64,000 nt of DNA, from the NCBI RefSeq assembly GCF_030817535.1, contig NZ_JAUSZL010000002.1:1674001-1738000 (forward strand), given 5' to 3'. Within the stretch, counting starts at the first letter, position 1. Every line of letters starts with the position of its first letter. This DNA comes from Streptomyces sp. V3I8. Lineage in GTDB: Bacteria; Actinomycetota; Actinomycetes; Streptomycetales; Streptomycetaceae. Both the position numbers and the translations under genes were made by a program. Positions 46,025 to 54,967 of this stretch are shown here, piece after piece. The notes under the pieces were generated by a model, which saw nothing but the letters and a program-made list of their open reading frames with translations, was not told the origin of the DNA and searched no databases.

Positions 46025-48106
46025 TCAAGCCACCCGTTCGTCGTCCACAGCCGCCAGGGGGACCTGCGGCCCGTCGCACTCCCGCAGCCATCTGCGCAGC
46101 ACCCCGTGCACCCGCTCCGCGCCGACCAGTTCCTCCCCGTCCCCGACCGGCGCCGAGAACGAGAGCGGCGACATCAGGAAGGGCCTTCCCTGCGCCCCGC
46201 CGAGACCGCCGTGCGAGCCGATCTGCTCCTCGAACGCCAGGACCTCGCCCTCCTCGGGGTCGTACCAGGAGTTCACCATGATGTCCGCGGCGTGCGGGAA
46301 CGAGTGCGTGCGCCGTACGGCGTCGGCGGCGCCCGGGCCGAACTCCGCGAGCGGGCCCGGGTTCCCGTCCAGTTCGTCCAGCGGGATCGCGGCGCCGTGC
46401 GCGCCCAGTACGAGCCCGCCGTGCTCCTCGCTGCGCACCAGCACGAACCCGATGCCGGGATGGTTGGCGAGCGTGGTCAGCAGCGCCGGATGCCGGGCGT
46501 CGATCTCCTCGCGGCTCATCCGGTGCGCGACGTCGGGGAAGGACACCAGGCCCAGGTTGCCGGAGGCCAGCACGAGGGGCTCCGACGCGGGACCGGCCGG
46601 CCGGTACGGTTCGTCGCTCTCCTTGACCGGCCTGCGCAGGGCGGCCCGTACGGCGACCCTGGCCTCGGCACCGCTGTGCGTACGCCGCACCTTGCGCGGC
46701 ACGGGCAGCCCGCAGCCGGCCCGGACCAGCTCGCCGAGACCGAGTCCGTAGCGGGCGCGGAACGTTTCGCCGGGGCTCTGCCCGTGGTCGGAGAGCAGGA
46801 CGACGCGGTAGGCGCGCGGGGCGTGCTCGGCGACCTTCGCGATCAGGGCCAGCGAGCGGTCCAGGCGCTGCAGGACCTTGTCCGCGTCCCGGCTGCGGGG
46901 TCCGGAGTGGTGGGCCACCTCGTCGTAGGCGACCAGGTCCGCGTAGACCGCGGCGCGTCCGACCAGCATGTCCCCGATGACCGCCGCGACGACGACGTCC
47001 CGCTCGACGACGGTCGCGAAGGCGCGGATGAACGGGTAGAGACCGCCGCGGCCGACGCGGGGGCGCTGCTTCTTCAGGCGCGCCCCGGTGGATTCGCCGA
47101 TCTCCCGGCAGACGTCCGCGACGAACGACAGGGCGGTGCGGACCGCGTTGGCCGGGTCGGAGAAGTACGCGAAGTAGCCGGCCCGGGAGCGGTTGTCCCG
47201 TCCTCGCCTGGCGGCCACGGAGAGCACCAGGGCGAGCTGGTCGGCGCCGCCGCTGAAGAGGTTGCCGCGGCTCGCGCCGTCCAGGGTGAGCAGGCCGCCG
47301 TCGCCGGTGTGCTCGACGGCCCGGCGCTGCAGTTCGGCGGCGCTGGTGGGCCGGTTGCAGACCACGATCTCCTGGCTGTCCTTCTCGTACCAGCGGAAGG
47401 CGGGGACGTCGTGGTTGGAGCCGTGCAGGATGCCCAGCTGGCTGGCGCCGGTCTGGCTGGACCAGTCGGTGCGCCAGGGGATGAGCCGGTGGGTGGCGCG
47501 GCCCCCCGGGCCGTCTCCGAGCCAGGCGGCCACGGTGGGCATGAGCCCGCGGGCGACGGCGTCCACCAGCACGTCGTGGCCGACGCCGTCGAACTGGAGG
47601 AAGACCGTGCCGGGGGTCGAGGGGGCGCCGGCCGGCGCTGTCCCCTCACGGCGACGGTCGGACAGCCGGTACAGCCTGCGCCGGTACGCGTCGTCGTCGC
47701 GCACGGCCAGGGCGCCGCCGGTGGCCGAGGCGACCGCCGACATCACCGCGGCGACGACCACGGCGGTCTCCGGGGCCGCCTCGCTCTGGCCCGAGGGGTC
47801 CAGGCGCAGGGCCAGCAGCAGGAGCGAGCCGTTCAGGAAGAAGACGAGCGCACCGAGGACGAGGGCGGGGACGAGGAGCAGGGCCCGCACGAGGAGGGGC
47901 CACACGACGGAGGAGAGCACGCCGAAGGCCCCGGCGCCGAGCGCGGCGGTGACGGCGATGCTGGTGGCGCTGTCCCCGTCGGCGGACTGGAGCCTGAAGT
48001 CGGGCAGGATCCCGGCGAGCACCAGCATCGTGACCGTGGAGACCGCCCATACGGCGACGCTCCGCCAGACCGCGCTGCCCACCCTCCGCCAGCGTTCTTT
48101 GCCCAC
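46025..48106 (-). CDS. Membrane-anchored alkaline phosphatase superfamily protein with phage-holin-like N-terminus
   Basis: 693 residues. The first 140 contain four membrane helices in a phage_holin_4_2-like layout (VWAVSTVTMLVLAGILPDF, AALGAGAFGVLSSVVWPLLVRALLLVPALVLGAL pattern). The rest is a type I phosphodiesterase/nucleotide pyrophosphatase fold with metal-site segments FLQFDGVGHDVL, HGSNHDVP, DLVAYDEVAHHSGPRSRDAD and LLSDHGQSPGETF. Family members hydrolyse phosphoesters outside or at the membrane; the substrate is unknown. Conserved and stand-alone in Streptomyces to my knowledge. Confidence 0.82.
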   Translation of the reverse strand: MGKERWRRVGSAVWRSVAVWAVSTVTMLVLAGILPDFRLQSADGDSATSIAVTAALGAGAFGVLSSVVWPLLVRALLLVPALVLGALVFFLNGSLLLLALRLDPSGQSEAAPETAVVVAAVMSAVASATGGALAVRDDDAYRRRLYRLSDRRREGTAPAGAPSTPGTVFLQFDGVGHDVLVDAVARGLMPTVAAWLGDGPGGRATHRLIPWRTDWSSQTGASQLGILHGSNHDVPAFRWYEKDSQEIVVCNRPTSAAELQRRAVEHTGDGGLLTLDGASRGNLFSGGADQLALVLSVAARRGRDNRSRAGYFAYFSDPANAVRTALSFVADVCREIGESTGARLKKQRPRVGRGGLYPFIRAFATVVERDVVVAAVIGDMLVGRAAVYADLVAYDEVAHHSGPRSRDADKVLQRLDRSLALIAKVAEHAPRAYRVVLLSDHGQSPGETFRARYGLGLGELVRAGCGLPVPRKVRRTHSGAEARVAVRAALRRPVKESDEPYRPAGPASEPLVLASGNLGLVSFPDVAHRMSREEIDARHPALLTTLANHPGIGFVLVRSEEHGGLVLGAHGAAIPLDELDGNPGPLAEFGPGAADAVRRTHSFPHAADIMVNSWYDPEEGEVLAFEEQIGSHGGLGGAQGRPFLMSPLSFSAPVGDGEELVGAERVHGVLRRWLRECDGPQVPLAAVDDERVA

Positions 48107-48185
48107 GTCACACCCGCCTCACATCCGCCTCCGCCCTCTTGCCGGCGGACCCGGGCCCACCCTGCCACACGCGTGGGGGCGCCCT

Positions 48186-48240
48186 TCGGGGACGCGGGGA
48201 ACCGCGCGACCGGCCCTCACCGGACCGGCACCCGCCCACG
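48186..48240 (+). repeat. Dispersed intergenic repeat, copy 6
   Basis: Plus-strand, diverged copy (GGACGCGGGGAACCGCGCGA then CCGGCCCTCACCGGACCGGCA). Confidence 0.55.
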
Positions 48241-48263
48241 GCCGGTGAGCGGCCCGCTCCGCG

Positions 48264-48309
48264 GTGGGCCGCGGGTCGCGCGGAGTGTGGGCCGCGGGTC
48301 GCGCGGAGT
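48264..48309. repeat. 23-bp perfect tandem duplication
   Basis: A 23-bp unit beginning GTGGGCCGCGGGTCGCGCGG occurs twice back to back (48264-48286, 48287-48309), ending three bases before the stop codon of the neighbouring hypothetical gene. Confidence 0.7.
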
Positions 48310-48312
48310 GTT

Positions 48313-48738
48313 TCAGCGGCCGTCGTAGCCGGCCGTCGGCATCGACAGGCGGCGGTGGACGTGGGCCTTCATCTGGGCGTCGTACGCGGGCTCCGCGTGG
48401 CCGACCGTCTCGACGCGGACCCCGCGCCGGGCGCACTCGGCGGTGAACGCGTCGACCGAGGCGATCGCCCGCTCCAGGACCCGCCGGCTGGGCGCGACGA
48501 ACAGGTCCACCAGACCGGCCTCGGCGTCCTCCCAGAGCGCGCAGTGGTCGGGTCGCAGCCCGCGCAGGAGCAGTTCCCGGGTGACCACGTACCCCTGCTC
48601 GGCCGCCCAGCGCGCGCACATGGCGTGCTGGCTGCGCGAGTCCACCAGGAAGGGGTCGTCGTCCAGCTCCTCCAACGGAGTCAGGCTGGCGATCGTCGTC
48701 ACGCGAAGCATTCCGGAGGCACGGCGTGTGTCTCCCAT
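48313..48738 (-). CDS. Conserved hypothetical protein, resolvase-like fold possible
   Basis: 141 residues. The segment MLRVTTIASLTPLEELDDDPFLVDSRSQHAMCARWAAEQGYVV vaguely recalls the N-terminal catalytic fold of serine recombinases, but the catalytic serine and arginines are not evident and there is no DNA-binding tail. HVHRRLSMPTAGYDGR ends the protein. I do not assign a function. ATG at 48738 chosen for the GGGGGGA ribosome site; the frame opens slightly earlier at 48753. Confidence 0.7.
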   Translation of the reverse strand: MGDTRRASGMLRVTTIASLTPLEELDDDPFLVDSRSQHAMCARWAAEQGYVVTRELLLRGLRPDHCALWEDAEAGLVDLFVAPSRRVLERAIASVDAFTAECARRGVRVETVGHAEPAYDAQMKAHVHRRLSMPTAGYDGR

Positions 48739-48823
48739 GGCGTCCCCCCTCACCTCCGGGTTTCGTCGCCGACCCTACTCCTGCCCGTAGGCTCGGGGGG
48801 AGTCGCGCGAAGGAGGCAAAGGA

Positions 48824-49663
48824 GTGCCGGTGGAGATCACCTGGTGGGGTCACGCCACCTGTACGGTCGAGGACTCGGGCGTACGCCTGCTCACGGATCC
48901 TCTCTTCGCGCGCCGGCTCGCACACCTGCGCAGGCGCCGGGGGGCGCCGCCGCCCGCCGAGGCAGCGGCCGCCGATGTGACACTCGTCTCACACCTGCAC
49001 GCCGACCACCTGCACCTCCCGTCCCTGGCGCGGCTCGCTCCGGGCACCCGCCTGCTGGTCCCGCGCGGCGCGCGGCGCGCGGTGCCGGGGCTGCGCAGGC
49101 TCGACCGTCTGCGGCTCACCGAGGTCGCGCCGGGCGACCGGGTGGAGATCGGTGACCTGGTCGTACGGGTCGTGCACGCCCGGCACGACGGGCGGCGGCT
49201 GCCCATCGGACCGCACCGCGCCCCCGCTCTCGGCTATGTGATCGAGGGCGAGTCCCGGACGTACTTCGCCGGGGACACGGGGCTGTTCGACGAGATGGCC
49301 GACGAGGTCGGGCCGGTCGACGTGGCGCTGCTGCCGGTCGGCGGCTGGGGGCCGCACCTGGGTGAGGAGCACCTGGACGCGGGGCGGGCCGCCGAGGCGC
49401 TGGCCCGGCTGCGGCCGGGGAGCGCGGTGCCGGTGCACTACGGCACGTTCTGGCCGATCGGGATGGATGCCGTGCGCCCCCATGAATTCCACACCCCCGG
49501 TACCGAGTTCGTGCGCCTGTCCGCCCGGCGGGCGCCGGACGTGCGGGTACACCTCCTCGACCAGGGCGAAAGTGTGCGACCGAAGGTCGCGGGGTACCGC
49601 TCTTCATCCGGGGACGCGCCGGGCGGCCGGACGGACGACGAGGGGGAGGGCGAAGCGCGGTGA
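48824..49663 (+). CDS. MBL-fold metallohydrolase (UlaG-like)
   Basis: 279 residues, metallo-beta-lactamase fold with the metal-binding HxHxDH motif SHLHADHLH (H57, H59, D61, H62), an upstream WWGHATCTVED strand, a later metal Asp in YFAGDTGLFDEM and a final His in VPVHYGTF. Related proteins act on lactones or phosphodiesters; the substrate is unknown. GTG start with GAAGGAGG upstream. Its end overlaps the DedA gene start (GTGA), so the two are coupled. Confidence 0.92.
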   Translation: MPVEITWWGHATCTVEDSGVRLLTDPLFARRLAHLRRRRGAPPPAEAAAADVTLVSHLHADHLHLPSLARLAPGTRLLVPRGARRAVPGLRRLDRLRLTEVAPGDRVEIGDLVVRVVHARHDGRRLPIGPHRAPALGYVIEGESRTYFAGDTGLFDEMADEVGPVDVALLPVGGWGPHLGEEHLDAGRAAEALARLRPGSAVPVHYGTFWPIGMDAVRPHEFHTPGTEFVRLSARRAPDVRVHLLDQGESVRPKVAGYRSSSGDAPGGRTDDEGEGEAR

Positions 49664-50286
49664 CACATGTGTTCGCCGCCGCGGTCACGAGCGTGCCGAC
49701 GGTCGCCACCCAGCAGGCGCTGGGCTATCCGTCGTTGTTCCTGCTGGTGCTGATCGGTGCGCTGGTGCCGGTGGTCCCGACCGGTGCGCTGGTCAGTTCG
49801 GCGGCGGTGGTGGCCCTCCACCGGTCGACGCCCTTCTCGATGGCGATGGTCTTCGTGGTGGCGGCGCTGGCCGCGTTCCTCGGGGACATCGCGCTGTACT
49901 GGCTCGGCCGGCGCGGCATGCGGTCGAAGAACGGCTCGCGCTGGCTCGCCGCGATCCGGGACCGCGCGCCCGAGGACCGGCTCGCCCAGGCCCAGGGGAA
50001 GCTCGCCGACCACGGGGTCGCGGTACTCGTGCTGTCCCGGCTGGTCCCCGCGGGCCGGATCCCGGTGATGCTGGCCTGCCTGATGGCGAAGTGGCCGGTA
50101 CGGCGCTTCGCCCACGGCAACGGCCCGGCCTGCCTCGCCTGGGCGGCGACCTACCAGCTCATCGGAGTGCTGGGCGGCTCCCTCTTCGAGGAGCCCTGGG
50201 AGGGCGTGGCCGCGGCGATCCTCCTGACGATCGTGATAGGCGTGACCCCGGGCCTGTGGCGCAGGATCAGAAGCACCGCCAGCTGA
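49660..50286 (+). CDS. DedA/VTT-family membrane protein
   Basis: 208 residues with four to five hydrophobic segments and the DedA-type signature around FLGDIALYWLGRRGM and the re-entrant-loop arginine/proline region LVLSRLVPAGRIPVMLACLMAKWPVRRF. DedA proteins are membrane proteins that move lipids such as undecaprenyl phosphate or phosphatidylethanolamine in studied cases. GTG start overlapping the MBL hydrolase stop. Confidence 0.9.
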   Translation: MTHVFAAAVTSVPTVATQQALGYPSLFLLVLIGALVPVVPTGALVSSAAVVALHRSTPFSMAMVFVVAALAAFLGDIALYWLGRRGMRSKNGSRWLAAIRDRAPEDRLAQAQGKLADHGVAVLVLSRLVPAGRIPVMLACLMAKWPVRRFAHGNGPACLAWAATYQLIGVLGGSLFEEPWEGVAAAILLTIVIGVTPGLWRRIRSTAS

Positions 50287-50370
50287 CCCGGGTTCTCCCT
50301 GTCCTTCTGCTTCCGGAACCCGGGAAACGGCGCGGTCCGTCTCCCGGGGGGCGCGGGAGACGGCGCAATC

Positions 50371-50423
50371 CTTCAGGGGCGCGGAGAACTGCGCGAGCGG
50401 CCCCCACCGGCCCGCAGCCGACG
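50371..50423 (+). repeat. Dispersed intergenic repeat, copy 7
   Basis: Plus-strand copy: CAGGGGCGCGGAGAACTGCG then GCGGCCCCCACCGGCCCGCA. A shorter half copy precedes it at 50343-50365. Confidence 0.65.
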
Positions 50424-50481
50424 GACAACACCCGGCCCCCGCCCACGGCAGGCCCTCAGGCCCACAGGCCCGCAAGCCACG

Positions 50482-51522
50482 TCACGGCAGCACCCGCGAT
50501 CCCCCCACCGGCAGATCCCACAAGCGCTCCGGCGCCAGCCCCGCCCCCTCCCAGGCCGCCCGCACCCGCACGAGCGGCTCCATCACCGGCTCGGCCGACA
50601 GCACGAACGTCCCCCAGTGCATCGGAGCCATCCGCCGGGCCCCGAGATCCTGGAACGCCCGCACCGCGTCCTCGGGATCGCAGTGCACATCACGCAGCCA
50701 CCAGCGGGGCTCGTACGCCCCGATCGGCAGCAGCGCCAGGTCGATCCCGGCATACCGCTCCCCGATCCGCGAGAACCAGTGCCCGTACCCCGTGTCGCCC
50801 GCGAAGTACACACGCCGCCCGTCGGGCGCGGTCAGCACCCAACCGCCCCACAGCGTATGGCAGGTGTCGTGCAGACTGCGTTTGGACCAGTGGTGGGCCG
50901 GCACGAAGTCCAGCCGCACACCACCGAGTTGCGCCGCCTCCCACCAGTCCAGCTCGGTGACGTGCGTGAAGCGCCGGCGCCGGAACCAGCGGCCGAGCCC
51001 GGCCGGCACGAACACCGGGGTGTCGCGCGGCAGCCGGCGCAGGGTCGGGGCGTCCAGGTGGTCGTAGTGGTTGTGGCTGATGACGACCGCGTCGACGCGT
51101 GGCAGCGCGCTCCAGGGCACCCCGACGGGCGTGATCCGGGCGGGCGTCCCGAGGATCCTGCGGGACCAGACCGGGTCGGTGAGGACCGTGAGTCCGCCGA
51201 TCCGGATCACCCAACTGGCGTGTCCAGCCCAGGAGACGGCGACGGTGTCCGTGTCGGCGTGGGGCAACGGGCTCGGCTCGTACGGCAGTCGGGGAACGTC
51301 GGCCAGGCCCCCGGGCCCCGGCCGGAGCGCCCCCTCGCGGGCGAACCGCGCGAAGCCCCTGAGGCCCGGCAGCGGTGCGGTGAGCCGGCCGGCGAAGGAC
51401 CGCGGCCAGACACGCCGTTCACCCGGCGGGCGGGGCTCGGCGAGCGGCACGGGGTCCGTCGTCGAGGTGGAGGTGGCCGTCGTAACCGTCGTGGCCGTGG
51501 CCGACTCGGACTGCTGCGTCAT
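50482..51522 (-). CDS. MBL-fold metallohydrolase (NAPE-PLD-like)
   Basis: 346 residues. Metal motif ISHNHYDHLD (H150, H152, D154, H155), an earlier WAGHASWVIRIGG, later HHWSKRS, YFAGDTGYGHWF (metal Asp) and MHWGTFVLS, the pattern of N-acyl-phosphatidylethanolamine phospholipase D-like lactamase_B_2 enzymes. The N-terminus is a Ser/Thr-rich low-complexity leader. ATG at 51522 overlaps the stop of the upstream aminotransferase-like gene (ATGA), so the two are translated together. Confidence 0.92.
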   Translation of the reverse strand: MTQQSESATATTVTTATSTSTTDPVPLAEPRPPGERRVWPRSFAGRLTAPLPGLRGFARFAREGALRPGPGGLADVPRLPYEPSPLPHADTDTVAVSWAGHASWVIRIGGLTVLTDPVWSRRILGTPARITPVGVPWSALPRVDAVVISHNHYDHLDAPTLRRLPRDTPVFVPAGLGRWFRRRRFTHVTELDWWEAAQLGGVRLDFVPAHHWSKRSLHDTCHTLWGGWVLTAPDGRRVYFAGDTGYGHWFSRIGERYAGIDLALLPIGAYEPRWWLRDVHCDPEDAVRAFQDLGARRMAPMHWGTFVLSAEPVMEPLVRVRAAWEGAGLAPERLWDLPVGGSRVLP

Positions 51523-52913
51523 CGAGGGGACTCCCGTCGCCGAGCGTCATACGCGTCTTCGTGCGCGTCGCCGCACGCGTCGTCATGTGCGTCGCCGTGT
51601 GCGTCGCCGTGTGCGTCGCCGTGTGCGTCGCCGTGTGCGTCGCCGTGTGCGTCGCCGTCGTCATGGCCGTGACCGTCGTGGCCGTCGTCGTGGCCGTCGT
51701 CGTGGCCGTCGCGGAGATCGTCGAAGACCGACCGCAGCAGGCCCAGGGCGCCCGCCACCTGCGGCAGTTCCAGCGGTTCCGGTGACAGGAGGGACGTCAT
51801 GCGCTCGTCGTCGGTCGTGCCGAGGAACGGTCCGGTGGCCAGGCGTACGCGCAGGGCGCCGAGGTCGTCGCCGAAGCGGTGGCCACCGGGCGCCGGCATG
51901 CCCAGCCGGACGGTCAGGAGGTCCTCCAGATCCTGCGCGTCGCCCACCCCGAGCGCGCCGAGCGCGGGCCGCAGCGGGTCCAGGTCGGCGTACAGGTGAC
52001 GCCCCGCCCGCGGGGGCCGGACGAGGGCCCCCGCCGCGACGAGGGTCCGGTGGGCGGCGGCGGCCACCTGCGCGTGCAGCCGTACGGACCCGGCGAGGCG
52101 GTGGGTGATCTCGTCGGGCTCGCCGAGCGCGTACGCGGCGGCCGCGGCGACCGGTGCGGCGACCCGGGCGCCGAGCGCGGTGAGGACGTCGAGCACCCGC
52201 TCGCGCAGCCGGCCGCCGGTGTCGCCGTCCGGGAAGCGGGCGACCGCCGCGGGCCAGCCCACCGGGAGGAAGGGGCCGGAGAGGTCGGCCAGGACCGTGA
52301 CCCGCTCCGGGAGCATCTCGGCGGGGCTGAGCAGCACGGTGTCCCGCGGCTCGTGCAGGGTGTCGCGCCAGGTCTCGTCGCTGACCACGTGCAGGCCCTC
52401 GCCCGCGGCGGCCTCCATCGTCTCGTGCACCACCTCGGGCGGCGCGACGGTGGCGGCGGGGTCGTCGGCCACGGACAGCACAACCAGCCGCGGGTCGCCG
52501 CCCTCGGCACGCACCCGGCGCACGGTCTCCAGAAGGGCGTACGGATCCGGCAGCCCGCCGCACTCGACGGGGGTCGCGACGGGGAAGACGGAGCTGCCGA
52601 GCAGGCGTGCCTGCGGGGCCCACCAGGCCGCACAGGGGCGGGGCACCAGCACGTCACCGCCGAGCGCGGCGGTCAGCGCGAGGAGCAGGGCCGGGGCGCC
52701 GGGGGCCGCGACGGTCCGGTCGCGGCCGGCGGGCAGGCCGCGCCGGGCCCAGTAGCCGCGGGCGGCGTCCAGGAGCGCGGGGCCGCCGCCGGCCGGCTCG
52801 GTGTGCGCGCCCCTCGCGGCGGCGGCCAGCCCGGGCGGCGGGGGCAGGCCGTGGTCCGGGAGGGGTGGTCCGTAACGGACGGGCCCGTGCCCCGCCGGAT
52901 CGGTCCGCCGCAT
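51519..52913 (-). CDS. Aminotransferase class I/II-like protein lacking the PLP lysine, with His/Asp repeat tail
   Basis: 464 residues. The body has the fold-type I order of segments (GAPALLLALTAALGGDVLVPRPCAAWW, VVSDETWRDTLHE with the pyridine-nitrogen aspartate D179), but the Schiff-base lysine is gone: the S-x-S-K position reads DLSGPFLPVGWP (210-221) and the NPTG loop reads DDPAATVAPPE. Either it is catalytically dead or it uses another residue. From about 408 the tail is tandem DGHD and six GDAH units, a potential metal-binding arm. GGAGG precedes the ATG at 52913. Its stop overlaps the start of the zinc-dependent MBL hydrolase gene. Confidence 0.82.
   Translation of the reverse strand: MRRTDPAGHGPVRYGPPLPDHGLPPPPGLAAAARGAHTEPAGGGPALLDAARGYWARRGLPAGRDRTVAAPGAPALLLALTAALGGDVLVPRPCAAWWAPQARLLGSSVFPVATPVECGGLPDPYALLETVRRVRAEGGDPRLVVLSVADDPAATVAPPEVVHETMEAAAGEGLHVVSDETWRDTLHEPRDTVLLSPAEMLPERVTVLADLSGPFLPVGWPAAVARFPDGDTGGRLRERVLDVLTALGARVAAPVAAAAAYALGEPDEITHRLAGSVRLHAQVAAAAHRTLVAAGALVRPPRAGRHLYADLDPLRPALGALGVGDAQDLEDLLTVRLGMPAPGGHRFGDDLGALRVRLATGPFLGTTDDERMTSLLSPEPLELPQVAGALGLLRSVFDDLRDGHDDGHDDGHDGHGHDDGDAHGDAHGDAHGDAHGDAHGDAHDDACGDAHEDAYDARRRESPR
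51587..51658 (-). repeat. Six 12-bp tandem repeats coding GDAH
   Basis: GTGCGTCGCCGT six times without interruption, coding (GDAH)6 on the minus strand; a second set of 12-bp units (about 51664-51712) codes DGHD. In-frame expansion could vary the tail length. Confidence 0.85.
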
Positions 52914-53066
52914 CCGTGCACCTCCACGCAGTGGTCCCTGGACCTGCCGCCCCGCGGGCCGTCGTGCTTCCCAGGACGTCGGTCGTGCCTCTGGGGTCCC
53001 AGTACCCACAGGAGCCGCCGTACCCACCGGAGCCGCCGTGCTGCCCGGCACAGCCGCTCCACCGAC

Positions 53067-53906
53067 TCAGCGGTTCGAGGACGGCTCCCGGCGGCGCAGC
53101 CTGTGGACGGCCGCGCCGAGCGCGCCCGCGATCAGGACGCCGCCGGACACGAGGGCGATCATGGAGTCGTCGAAGGTGCCGCCCGTGCCGGCGTGCACCC
53201 CGTGCCGGACGCCGGTGCCGCGGGAGGGGTCGAGGGACACCGTGAAGGGGGCGCTCCACTTCTTGCCCCCGCCGCCGTGCGCGGCCGGGCAGACCCCGTC
53301 GGCGCTCCATTCGGAGGTCCCGCCGCCGGGTGCGTCCCGCTCGAAGTCCGCGGCGGGCGCGATACGGGCCGTGCCGCTGTAGGTGACGCCGCCCTCCGGC
53401 CCCACGTCCCCCTTCGGGTCGTCCGTGCCCGCCGGACCGTCCGCGCCCGTGGAACCCGCCGGATCCACCGGGTCCTCCAGGCCCATCGGGTCCTCCAGGC
53501 CCGCCGGATCCTCTTCGACCGGTGCGCCCTTCTCGGCCGCGGGGTCCTCCTCGCCCAGCGGGTCCTCGCCGGACGAACCCTCGTCCAGGAGCGGATCCCC
53601 TCCGCCCACCGGGCCCTCTCCGCCCCCCGGGTCCTGCCTGCTCCCGCCTCCCCCGTGCCCGTCCTCGTGCAGGCGCACGGTGCCGTGCTCGAAGGCCTGC
53701 GAGGTGGCCTCGACGGTCGCGGGCGGGTGTCCGCCCGGCCCCGGCCGTTCGCAGGTGACGGAGACGGTGACGGTGTCGCCGGGGGCCACGGTGCGCGGGC
53801 TGACCTCGGCATCCGGGTTCGCGGTCGCGGCTCCCGCGGCGGTGCCGAGCGCGAGGGCGGTGAGGGCGGTGGCGGACAGTGCGCGAGCGGTACGGCGCAG
53901 CGGCAT
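53067..53906 (-). CDS. Secreted acidic surface protein with C-terminal membrane anchor
   Basis: 279 residues: signal peptide (1-28, ALSATALTALALGTAAGAATA), a small N-terminal beta domain (VSPRTVAPGDTVTVSVTCERPG), a low-complexity acidic region (about 90-180) of Glu-Asp-Pro units (DPAGLEDPMGLEDPVDPAG), a second domain with a cysteine (WSADGVCPAAHGG), and a C-terminal helix (MIALVSGGVLIAGALGAAV) followed by RLRRREPSSNR as stop-transfer. No LPXTG, so anchoring is by the helix. Function unknown. Start at 53906 with AAGGAGA upstream. Confidence 0.75.
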   Translation of the reverse strand: MPLRRTARALSATALTALALGTAAGAATANPDAEVSPRTVAPGDTVTVSVTCERPGPGGHPPATVEATSQAFEHGTVRLHEDGHGGGGSRQDPGGGEGPVGGGDPLLDEGSSGEDPLGEEDPAAEKGAPVEEDPAGLEDPMGLEDPVDPAGSTGADGPAGTDDPKGDVGPEGGVTYSGTARIAPAADFERDAPGGGTSEWSADGVCPAAHGGGGKKWSAPFTVSLDPSRGTGVRHGVHAGTGGTFDDSMIALVSGGVLIAGALGAAVHRLRRREPSSNR

Positions 53907-54128
53907 GGGGCTCGGTCTCCTTCGGCCGGGGCTGCGGACCCCCACGCCCGGGTACGGCGGCGGAGGCGGGGCACGACCGGCATGCCCCGCAGCCCATCAG
54001 AGCCCGCCCCCGGCCGGGGCGCGCGCGGCCGGACACCATTCGTGCCACACGGACGCCCGAGCGGGTGACACGGCACGTGCGCACCGGTCACGGGTCCCGC
54101 CCGGTTCCGCCCGGCCCCGCCCCCGCGG

Positions 54129-54938
54129 TCAGGCCGTCGGAGGGGGCGCGACGTCGTGCATGACCTGGTTCCGCAGCCGGTCGCAGCAGCGGCTGATCAG
54201 CCGGGAGACGTGCATCTGCGAGATGCCGAGTTCCTCGGCGATGCGGCTCTGCGTCATGTCGCCGAAGAAGCGCATGTAGAGGATGGTCCGTTCGCGTTCG
54301 GGCAGGGCCTCCAGCCGGGGCTTGACCGCCTCGCGGTCGATGACGACGTCCAGGGCCGGGTCGGCGGAGCCCATCGCGTCGCTCAGGGAGTAGCCGTCCT
54401 CGCTGCCCGGCAGTTCGGCGTCGAGCGAGAGCGCCGTGAAGCTCTCCAGGGCCCCCATACCGGTGCGTACGTCGTCCTCGCTCATCTGCGCCTGCGCGGC
54501 GATCTCGGCGACGGTGGGCTGCCGGCCAGGGATCGTCTGGGCCAGGTCCTGGCGGGCGAAGCGGACACGGTTGCGCAGGTCCTGGACCCGGCGCGGCACG
54601 TGCAGGGTCCACATGTGGTCGCGGAAGTGGCGCTTGATCTCACCGGTGACGGTCGGCACGGCATAGCTCTCGAAGGCGTTGCCGCGCTCCGGGTCGTAGC
54701 GGTCGACGGCCTTCACCAGGCCCAGCGCGGCGACCTGCCGCAGGTCGTCGAAGCTCTCGCCGCGGCTGCGGAACCGGCCGGCCAGCCGCTCGGCCATGGG
54801 CAGCCAGGCCTCGATGATCCGGTCGCGGAGGGCCTCGCGCGAGGGGCCCGGGGGCAGGGAGGCGAGCGTGCGAAAGTCTTCCGCGGTGTCGGGGGCGTCG
54901 TCGTGCGGGTGCTGCCGTGCGTGGGCGTGAGTTTGCAT
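54129..54938 (-). CDS. SigB/SigF/SigG-type alternative RNA polymerase sigma factor
   Basis: 269 residues with sigma-70 regions 2, 3 and 4: core-binding DLRQVAALGLVKAVDRYDPERGNAFESYAVPTVTGEIKRHFRD, region 3 QPTVAEIAAQAQMSEDDV, and region 4 helix-turn-helix MTQSRIAEELGISQMHVSRLISR. It belongs to the SigB/F/G stress and sporulation class of Streptomyces, normally restrained by an anti-sigma kinase, which is not adjacent. ATG at 54938 with GGAGGGAG upstream at wide spacing. A SigB-like promoter lies before the divergent CBS gene. Confidence 0.94.
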   Translation of the reverse strand: MQTHAHARQHPHDDAPDTAEDFRTLASLPPGPSREALRDRIIEAWLPMAERLAGRFRSRGESFDDLRQVAALGLVKAVDRYDPERGNAFESYAVPTVTGEIKRHFRDHMWTLHVPRRVQDLRNRVRFARQDLAQTIPGRQPTVAEIAAQAQMSEDDVRTGMGALESFTALSLDAELPGSEDGYSLSDAMGSADPALDVVIDREAVKPRLEALPERERTILYMRFFGDMTQSRIAEELGISQMHVSRLISRCCDRLRNQVMHDVAPPPTA

Positions 54939-54967
54939 GATGAATGCAACTCCCTCCGGGGAGTGCT

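Noticed and set aside
48313..48738. Calling the 141-aa protein a serine recombinase
   Set aside because: Only weak resemblance; no catalytic serine-arginine set and no mobile-element context.
51587..51712. Possible CRISPR array
   Set aside because: Units are 12 bp, contiguous without spacers, and code for an in-frame peptide repeat; no cas genes.
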